This document shows, piece after piece, positions 57,241 through 64,000 of a stretch of 64,000 bases of DNA (its first letter is position 1; each line of letters starts with the position of its first letter). The translations under genes and the position numbers were made by a program. The stretch is from Macrocystis pyrifera (Eukaryota; Sar; Phaeophyceae; Laminariales; Laminariaceae). Below the pieces are notes generated by a model. That model did not search any database and was not told the origin of the DNA. It saw only the letters and a program-made list of their open reading frames with translations. The stretch lies in contig JASSKH010000026.1 in the NCBI GenBank assembly GCA_031763025.1, positions 8,358,408-8,422,407 of the forward strand. Direction: 5' to 3'.

Positions 57241-57275
57241 ATCGATTACCCCAATAGCTCAGTAGGTAACACCAT
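57205..57275. repeat. Inverted pair of tRNA D-arm-like sequences
   Basis: CCAATAGCTCAGTAGGTAAC on the plus strand (about 57251-57271) and CCGATAGCTCAGTAGGTAAC on the minus strand (about 57210-57231) face away from each other around a GATCGATCGATT spacer. Each resembles the 5' half of a tRNA with an A box, but neither is followed by a B box or a complete cloverleaf. They lie next to the outer edge of the Copia-3 LTR region. Confidence 0.6.
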
Positions 57276-57479
57276 CATAGAGAGTTAAGGAGGTGCTCTG
57301 GTAGAGAATTGAGAGGTAGGGGGGGAGAACTCGACACTCAGATATATTATGCTCGTCCCACCCCACGCCACAAGCTCTCCTACATTCCTCTTATCTGATG
57401 TACTCCAATAAAACTTTCCAATGGCTGACGATCGTTCTCTTCCTAATACAAGAACTTCTCATTTTATGGTCCTATAACA
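57242..57479 (-). repeat. Probable 3' LTR of Copia-3
   Basis: Read on the minus strand it begins TGTTATAGGACCATAAAATG straight after a purine tract (AGAGAGGAA). This is the usual copia pattern downstream of RNase H. The far end is not resolved, and only one LTR is in the window. Confidence 0.6.
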
Positions 57480-58276
57480 TTCCTCTCTATTATGGATATT
57501 GTGATATACCCTGGCACGGTGGCTGAGAGGCTGTGTCGTCGACGTTAGTCGAGGTGATGACACGTCCGAGAGGGTAGCCTGGAAGACGAGAGTCCTTCCA
57601 CTGTGTGAAGAAGATGTTGAGATATTGTAACACTGGCGCTTAGTTAGCCAACACACACAGATATAAACCGCAGAGTATGCAGGAATCCAGACGAAGGCTG
57701 CTTCCCAGAGCTGACCAGGACAGCTACGAACCAGCTCCGTCTCCATGGATGGCAGTCAGACCTTGTAGTCCCGACTTGAAGCTCATCGGTGCGTTTCCTA
57801 GCATCGTCAGGTAACAAGAGGTGAACTTTCCGTTGTCAGGGTTGTTGGCCCAGTTGGAGTCCGAAAAGGCTGTAAGCTTGAAGCCTCCCTTCTTGTACGT
57901 GATGTTGAAATCGGTGGTGCCGGCCAGATAACGAAGAGTATGCTTTGCTGCCACCAAGTGCGTCTTGCTGGGTTTCGCCATTGGGCGAGCCAGCTGGCCC
58001 GTAGCATATATTATGCCGTAACGGAGCCCTCGAGCAATGTACATCAGGCACCCCACGATGCCCTGATAACGTCTCGTTTCTTCTTCGTTCAGTAGTGTAT
58101 CCTCCGGCCGGTTGTTGGAAATCTCCGGACCATAACCAGGCGTGCTGGTTGGTTTACAGTCCGACATCCCGGACCTTTCGAGGATAGACTTAGCGTAGGC
58201 TTCTTGAGAAATGGTCAATGTCGCTTTCTCACGGTTCCTTTTCATTTCCATTCCCAACACAAGCGATACCTCCCCC
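57480..58276 (-). pseudogene. Copia-3 pol, C-terminal part (RT end and RNase H), downstream of a nested insertion
   Basis: 58276 down to 57724 reads GEVSLVLGMEMKRNREKA, then SILERSGMSDCKPTSTP, YQGIVGCLMYIARGLR, AKHTLRYLAGTTDF and FSDSNWANNPDNGKFTS. These are the classic RT-thumb and RNase H blocks. The frame degrades after LTAIHGDGAGS: the STxEAE block is damaged and a shifted METELVRS and QLWEAAFVW follow. It continues directly from 63294-64000 once the inserted Copia-1b and one copy of the target duplication are removed. Inactive because of the insertion and the damaged RNase H. Confidence 0.9.
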
Positions 58277-58281
58277 ATGTC

Positions 58282-58532
58282 TGTTCGTAGAGTCCAAGCC
58301 TGGATGCCCTGACCACCACGTGGTCTGATGATATTTTTATAATCGTTGTATTAGAGGACAGGGAGGGGAGAGAGAGCGAGCCTAGCTCGTAGCTCGGAGC
58401 AGAGAACGGAGCAGAGAACGGAGTGCTCAAATTCTCCTCGTGAACACACGGCATAATTCATAATAACGCCTGCGAAGAAATACGCAACCCTCTACAACTT
58501 GTAACCGTCGCTGTTGGAACGATCCAAACGAA
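58282..58532 (-). repeat. 3' LTR of Copia-1b
   Basis: Plus strand TGTTCGTAGAGTCC to GATCCAAACGAA. The adjacent CTCCCTCTCTGGC (purine-rich on the minus strand) is the polypurine tract. Confidence 0.9.
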
Positions 58533-58849
58533 CTCCCTCTCTGGCTCTTCACAGCAGTGACGAGACCGAAAAGACATTCAAGACTTGCTAGGACCTAAGA
58601 ACAGCCAATGACAGTCCCGCAGGAGGAAACCCGGCCACCGGGTCAAAACCCCCTGTATAACACATGTACTCCAAACCATTGCAATTGAAACAACGGCCGC
58701 ATTCCAAACGATGACCATGGCCAGAAAATAAAATGCCAAGCGGTGCCCTACTCCTCCATGCCCCTCAAAGTAGCGCAGGGTTGGCGACCTGACAAATTAT
58801 TCCTCGCATCACTCAAACATGGTACTCATCGAATAATGCTCATACTCCC

Positions 58850-59848
58850 TCACTCACCCTCCAAAGGCATATTCAACAAGAACCTACGGTGAGACTTAAA
58901 AGGGGTCGCAGCCAGGGATTTCGTCAAAATATCCGCGTGCTGATCTTCCAAAGCTACGAACTGAATGTCGATCTTCTTAGCGCAAAGTAGCTCTCTGACA
59001 AAATGAAATCGCACGTCGACATGCTTACTCCGAGCAGAACTAAGAGGGTTTTCAGCCAACGCTATGGCCCCCTGGTTATCCTCGAACACACATGATCCGC
59101 TTAGCTCTGGACATATAAACGACAACACCGCGCCCGTAAACAAAGCTTCCTTCACCCCTTCACCCAGGGCGACATACTCTACTTCTGCTGTCGACAACGT
59201 AACACACCTCTGTGTGCTACTTGCCCAACTGACGGCCGCACCCCCGAGGGTAATTACCGTCCCCGATACCGAGCGCCTATCGTTCGACTTATCCGCATAA
59301 TCAGCATCACTATACGCAGTCCAATCCAAACCCGAGCCCCGTACAAAAATCAATCCCATAAACCTGGTCCCGTGGAGGTAAGCCATAATCTTCAAAACTG
59401 CTTTCCAGTGCCTCTCCGTTGGGTTGTGGGAGTGGCGCGCCACAGCACGTACAGCGTTCGAAATGTCCGGCCTCGTCATGGTCGACAGCCACATCAAGCT
59501 GCCCACAGCCTCCCTGTACGGCCAGTCTCCTCCAAGTTCGCCCTCCTCTCTTGGACCTAGGTCCACACCGGGGGTCGCGGGGATATCAGAGGATGAGTTA
59601 ACACCAAAACGATTCAGCATGCTCTCAATGAACGCCCTCTGCGTAATCTCCAATGTCCCCAGTCCCCAGTCGCGTTTGAAAGCACAACCAGTGTACCAAG
59701 TCAGTTCGCCGAGGTTATTCGTGGGAAAATTCATAGCTAGCGTGGCATGGAAATCTCTGCATGTCTCATCCGATCCTGCGATCACGATGTCATCTACATG
59801 AACGGCCATGACCAGTTCTACCTTGCCGTCCACAACCATGCGAAACAC
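58850..59848 (-). pseudogene. Copia-1b reverse transcriptase C-half and RNase H
   Basis: 332 residues in one frame, nearly identical to the Copia-1a frame at 507-1511. It has VHVDDIVIAG, LTWYTGCAFKRDWGLG, YSDADYADK, STAEVEYVALGEG (Ala to Val change in the usual TAEAEY), EDNQGAIALAENP and HADILTKSL. The RT fingers and first catalytic Asp are absent. About 170 bases that Copia-1a still has between VEPPPQSVA and the DP-C/V-FRMVVDG region are also gone. The deletion joins two AGCAG motifs. Confidence 0.92.
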
Positions 59849-60079
59849 ACACGGGCCAGACCGACACTGCTACGGACTGTGGGGGCGGTTCTACGTCTTC
59901 CGGGAAACCACTCGGCATGCACACGCTCAACTCCCCTTTGTTCTCCACAGCAGGTCCTCCGGCCATCAAAGCCACTGCGTCCTCCATCGTCCAGGACGCA
60001 CGACTCAGCATACTCCCAGGCTTCGTCCACGACTCGTACGCTGCCGCAAGCAGCGCGTCTGCGGCTCCTTCATCCATCC

Positions 60080-60697
60080 TTACCTGGTGCACGGCAGGTT
60101 CACCCTCCAGGCGTTGGCTCTGACCCCGGGTCCGGCCCCGTACTGTCGGGGGGAGCCGGCCCCAGATGCTGAGCTCGTGTGCTGTCCTCCCCGACGGGAC
60201 CCCGGGGGATCCTCACCGTTCCCTTGGACGGTGTCGGAGGTTGATGCTGTGTCCGGGTCGCTTCCGGCCCTCCCTGCCGGGACCGAGGAGGCGTCCACGG
60301 CGCCCCCTTGAGACGAACCCATCGTCTCGGGTGTTTCGGCCCTCCCTGCCGGGACCGAGGAGGCGTCCACGGCGCCCCCTTGAGACAAACGCATCGTCTC
60401 GGGTGTTTCGCCGCCGGCCTCGCCGGCGGCAGGTGCCTGCTGTGCGCGCTCCAGCATAAACGCGTCCAGGTCAAAACCCCACGTCACGTCGAGGTCGTTC
60501 AAGTGAACCAGACCGTCGTCCAGCTCATCCACCACCCCCCCACCACCTCGATCCGACGTGCTCACGTCGTCTGCCTCTGACCCCCCTTTTTCCGTAGACA
60601 GGGAGCCATTCGCCTCGGCAGGTACAGGTGGTGTAGGCGACACTCGTTGCCAGGTGACATTGCGCGTTATTAGCACAGTGCGTTTCTTTGTCAGCAC
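60080..60697 (-). pseudogene. Copia-1b integrase tail and gag-pol linker
   Basis: The start VLITRNVTWQRV resembles the C-terminal strand of copia integrases. A low-complexity acidic linker follows with a 2-fold tandem repeat (TPETM, SQGGAVDASSVPAGRA). It is out of frame with both neighbours. 1-105 of the window is the same linker in Copia-1a. Confidence 0.8.
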
Positions 60698-60818
60698 TCG
60701 TACTGAGTCTCGGGAGTTGTTTGTTGCAGGGCCAAGGTAAAAGCAATCTTGTGTTTTCGATGTGACTTGTTTTCCCTCTTAACCTTGCAGTAGCCAGGCT
60801 TGAGGAAGGGCAGTAGTA

Positions 60819-62855
60819 CTACCGGGGGGGGGCTACCATGCCACATCTCATGCGGCAACTTGCTCTGCGGGTTAGCTGTTGTTGCTGTGCTCGTGATCTA
60901 CACAGGTCGCCAAACTTTCCCCCGCGGAATTCACCACCCCCATCAGATCGGACGATTACCACCGTAGAAGGGATACCGTCTGCACGAGAATCCGCAAGAA
61001 ACTGCTCGAACATTTCTGCGTCGTCCGACTTGTGGCGCATAGAGTACACCCACGTATATCGTGAAAAATCGTCGCGCACGATGAGAGTATACCGCTTCCG
61101 CCCGAGAGACTCCACCACCTTCGGTCCACTCAAATCCACAAAAACCCTCCCGAGCTTCTTATCTGCTCGTTTGTGTGTGGACTGCTCGATACCTTTGCGG
61201 AGACCCTTTGCCATGGAACACCCTTTGCACTCCAGCAGCCCTCCCTCGAGGACAATCCCTTGCTGCTCCGCGGTCTTGCGAAGTAGTACCTCGTGGGAGT
61301 GTCCAGCAGCGCAGTGAAAATCGTTGATGTTTATCGCAGACTCGTTGGGCAGTTGTCCCGGGGCGAGTACAGCACAGGCATTTTCCCCACAACTTCGGTC
61401 GACCCGGTAGCCGTACAGGCTGTAGAGGGTCCCACTCAACGGAAACACGATCGAACGCTCTGACTTGAGCCTGACTACAACCCCCGCGGGGCGCCCTTCG
61501 AAAGTATGGCCGTTTTTGACGAGAGTGGGCAGGGAAAATAAGTGGTAGCGGAGATCCGGCACGTGCGCAACGTTCGTAAGCAGCACTTGCACGGGACCGT
61601 TTCCGGACCGAAAGACAACGCTTACGTCGCCGAAACCTTCGATCGCTCGGGTGGATCCGTCAGCGATTCGGAGAGTCAAGTTGCATTCTCTATAGTTAAT
61701 CATGCAGTCAGCGGAGGGCGTCATGTGAGTAGACGCACCACTATCACATATCCAAGCCTCGTCTCCTACCTGCCAAGCAGACTCCCCTTCCCCCGAACCA
61801 TCGCTCCACTTGCCTGCCTCTTCGGCCTTGAAAGCTGAGGCCTGGACCGTACCTTTTTCTTGGTCGTCGTCCCTTGCCCCATCCTTGCTCGTCACCGCCA
61901 TGGCAGCTTCTTCTTTCGATGAGGGGCAGACATCAGCAGCGTGCCCCAGCCCGTTGCATCGACTGCATCGATCCGTGGACGTGGGACAGGCATCGGCAGA
62001 GTGCCCGCGTCCCTGGCATCGACTGCATAGCTTCGCCGTGCACTCGCTCCTCCAATGGCCCTTCTTGCCACACCTATGACACTTGCCCACTGGAGTATTT
62101 CCGCTGGCGGCTTTGGCTTTGCTGCCATTGCCACCAGCAGCCGCGGCCGAGCCACCACCGTCCTCGTTGGTGCCTCTATCGCCTCGTCCGTGACCCCGTC
62201 GTCCACCTTTTTCTTTGCCATTTCCTCCACCTTTCCCGCGACCACCGCCACCACCGCCGCCGCCGGTGTACATCGCATGGCCTGCGTGGCCAGCGTTGGA
62301 CCCGTTCTTCCTGTTTCCAGAAAGTCGGTAATGATGTTCTCGAACAGCCTTAATGATGTCATCTCGGCCGATGCTGTCACGTGATGCCAGGTTCCGAGCC
62401 TCCACCTCGTATTCAGCGCCAGGGTATGCACCCCATCCTCCTGTCCTCCCATACTGGTCTGGATGACCCCTCGGTGGGCCAACCTCGACAGGCAACGCAG
62501 TTCCTCCGCGTCCAGTTGTTCCCAAATCTGGCGAGGCGCCCTCACGCAAATTTGTCTCTTCTTGTTCTGCTGCAATATCCCTTGCCATGCCTACAGCAGC
62601 AGCAGGGATCTCTCTCACAGCATTGGGTACTGCCCCTTGTGGGCTCTCCCCTACAGCAGCGCTACCCTCAGCGCTGCCGGACTCCGATCGACCAATGCCT
62701 GCTTCAACAGCAGCAGTAGTATCACGTACTTCAGCAGTGGGTACTGCCCCTCTTGGAATTTCCCCTACAGCAGTAGTTCCTACCTCTGCTGGACTCTCTC
62801 CTACAGCAACGCTGGCTTCAGCACTGCCTGGCTCCGATCGACCGTTGTTCCTCAT
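60819..62855 (-). pseudogene. Copia-1b gag, three zinc knuckles, protease and truncated integrase
   Basis: 678 residues. Three CCHC knuckles are clear: CHRCGKKGHWRSEC, CSRCQGRGHSADAC and CSRCNGLGHAADVC. The protease motif is WICDSGASTHMT. The integrase has HCAAGH with CKGCSMAKG, Asp in FVDLSGPK and Asp in VRSDGGGEF. The reading then breaks and the catalytic Glu block is deleted. The natural gag start is at 62996 (MPSKGSAQQEHDSLSDVE, a coiled-coil-like N-terminus), one frameshift away from this frame near 62860. Three knuckles are more than the single one usual in copia. Confidence 0.9.
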
Positions 62856-63038
62856 GAACTCGGGCCATCATGCTCCTCATGGCATACATCATCGATGCCT
62901 GCCTCTGCTCCAACGCCAGCTTGATCTCGCGTCGCAGCGTTTCAACGTCACTCAGAGAATCGTGCTCTTGTTGAGCCGATCCCTTCGAGGGCATCGTGGG
63001 CTTCTTGTACCAGACCTCAAACGTTCAAGACACTAGTG

Positions 63039-63293
63039 TGTTCGTAGAGTCCAAGCCTGGATGCCCTGACCACCACGTGGTCTGATGAGATTATTTATAA
63101 TCGTTGTATTAGAGGACAGAGGAGGGGAGAGAGAGCGGAGCCTAGCTCGTAGCTCGGAGCAGAGAACGGAGCAGAGACGGAGTGCTCAAACTCTCCTCGT
63201 TGAACACCCGGCATAATTCATAATAACGCCTGCGAAGAAATACGCAACCTTCTACAACTTGTAACCGTCGCTGCTGGAACGATCCAACGATCA
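63039..63293 (-). repeat. 5' LTR of Copia-1b
   Basis: 255 bp. On the minus strand it begins TGATCGTTGGATCG right after the target duplication GACAT and ends ACGAACA. It is followed by a leader with TCTGGTACAAGAAGC, a candidate primer-binding region, and the gag start at 62996. Confidence 0.92.
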
Positions 63294-64000
63294 ATGTCAA
63301 CCATCTTGAAACGTTGTTTCAACTTCCTCTTAACCATCGAGATGACATTCGAGTCGTTGCCGGCTACCAGAAGGTCATCAACATAGAGCGTCAAGATGAT
63401 CTGGATACCGTCGTGGTTGTACAGGTAGACGCAAGTTTCAGACTTGAGCGGAACGAAACAGATTTCAACAAGGACGGGGTCAATGGTGTGGAACCAATTC
63501 CCGGGGCTTTGGGCTAGCCCGTAGAGGCTCTTCTCTAGCTGCATTACTAGATCACCTCCGCCCTTGTTCTTGACCTCGAAGCCAGGTGCCTGTTCGACGA
63601 ACACTTTCTCCTGAATGCCGGCGTATAGAAAGGCAGTGAACACGTCCATGTGGTCCAAATCCAGGTTGAACTCCACGGCTACGCACGCTACCAGCCGAAC
63701 GCTCTGTAGTCTGCACACCGGAGCGAAGGTACTGCCGCAGTCAAGTCCAGGTACTTGGTTCCAGCCTTGAGCCACTAGACGTCCCTTGTATGATCCGTCT
63801 GCCTTACGCTTGAATACCCACTTGGACTTAATCCGCTTCCTCCCAGGGGGAACTGCCGTAGGCGGGACGAGCTTGTAGACTTTTCGTTCGTTAAGACTCG
63901 TTATTATCTCGCTTTCAGCAGCTGCATTCCATTGCGCACCATCCGGCATGGCCCGTGCTTCTTGGATCGTCCGTGGAACACCCGGTTGAGATGTCCCCAC
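63294..64000 (-). pseudogene. Copia-3 pol, N-terminal RT part, upstream of the nested insertion
   Basis: It enters from the right edge. RT blocks in order: WNAAAESEIITSLNERKV, KSKWVFKRKADGSYKGRLVA, FAPVCRLQSVRLV, LDHMDVFTAFLYA (first catalytic Asp), QLEKSLYGLAQSPGNW and LTLYVDDLLVAGND (catalytic Asp pair), then LKQRFKMVD. The frame is then cut by Copia-1b at 63293. All visible RT catalytic residues are intact, so this element was probably functional before the insertion, but the RNase H side is now also damaged. Confidence 0.93.

Larger units (their letters stand above)
58282..63293 (-). mobile_element. Copia-1b: decayed Ty1/copia element nested in Copia-3
   Basis: 5.01 kb between perfect ATGTC duplications (58277-58281 and 63294-63298; GACAT on the minus strand). 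LTRs are 58282-58532 and 63039-63293 and differ by several substitutions and small indels, so the insertion is older than Copia-2. The internal region encodes gag, knuckles, protease, a truncated integrase, a linker and a deleted RT plus RNase H, in several frames. Same family as Copia-1a at 1-2084. Confidence 0.95.

Overview
The window is eukaryotic nuclear DNA packed with repeats. The evidence is Ty1/copia LTR retrotransposons, tRNA-derived SINEs, several MITE families, internal TTAGGG-type telomeric repeats, CTG-rich microsatellites, and one intron-rich host gene with GT-AG introns of about 0.6 to 2 kb. I infer a stramenopile, most likely a brown alga. This rests on gene style, the copia type and the CHAT/NB-ARC gene, not on a diagnostic marker.

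Layout. 1-2084: 3' part of a decayed copia element (Copia-1a, plus strand). 2085-5700: no recognised gene, one MITE. 5701-26266: a large palindromic element with 3.14 kb terminal inverted repeats (TIRs) and TTATAA at both outer edges. Each arm carries tandem repeats, a quartet of covarying hairpins, a CCATGG lattice and a telomeric-repeat tract. The left arm is interrupted by a 1.41 kb TIR transposon (8752-10161). The centre plus part of the right arm has been tandemly duplicated, and an almost intact copia element with identical 500 bp LTRs (Copia-2, 12331-20208) sits in the first copy. 26267-44900: dispersed repeats, including SINE-1 and SINE-2, a hAT-like element with 8 bp target duplications (36082-37611), a MULE-like element (38136-40825), minisatellites, three TA-flanked MITEs in 440 bp and piggyBac-like MITEs.

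45217-54254 holds the only convincing host gene: at least nine exons with canonical splice sites and consistent phases. It encodes a CHAT-type caspase-like protease fused to an NB-ARC/STAND NTPase, an architecture that suggests a cell-death or immune-sensor switch. Its first exon and any C-terminal sensor domain were not found. Its introns hold a piggyBac-like MITE, a Harbinger-like MITE, a SINE-2 and a foldback element.

57240-64000: a copia element (Copia-3, minus strand) split by a second copy of Copia-1 (Copia-1b, 58282-63293), with a perfect 5 bp target duplication inside the reverse-transcriptase reading frame.

The insertions can be ordered. Empty sites in duplicated copies show that the palindromic element predates the 1.41 kb transposon and Copia-2. 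Small differences between the duplicated centres show that the duplication is not brand new. Coordinates were read by eye; boundaries of diffuse repeats are approximate.
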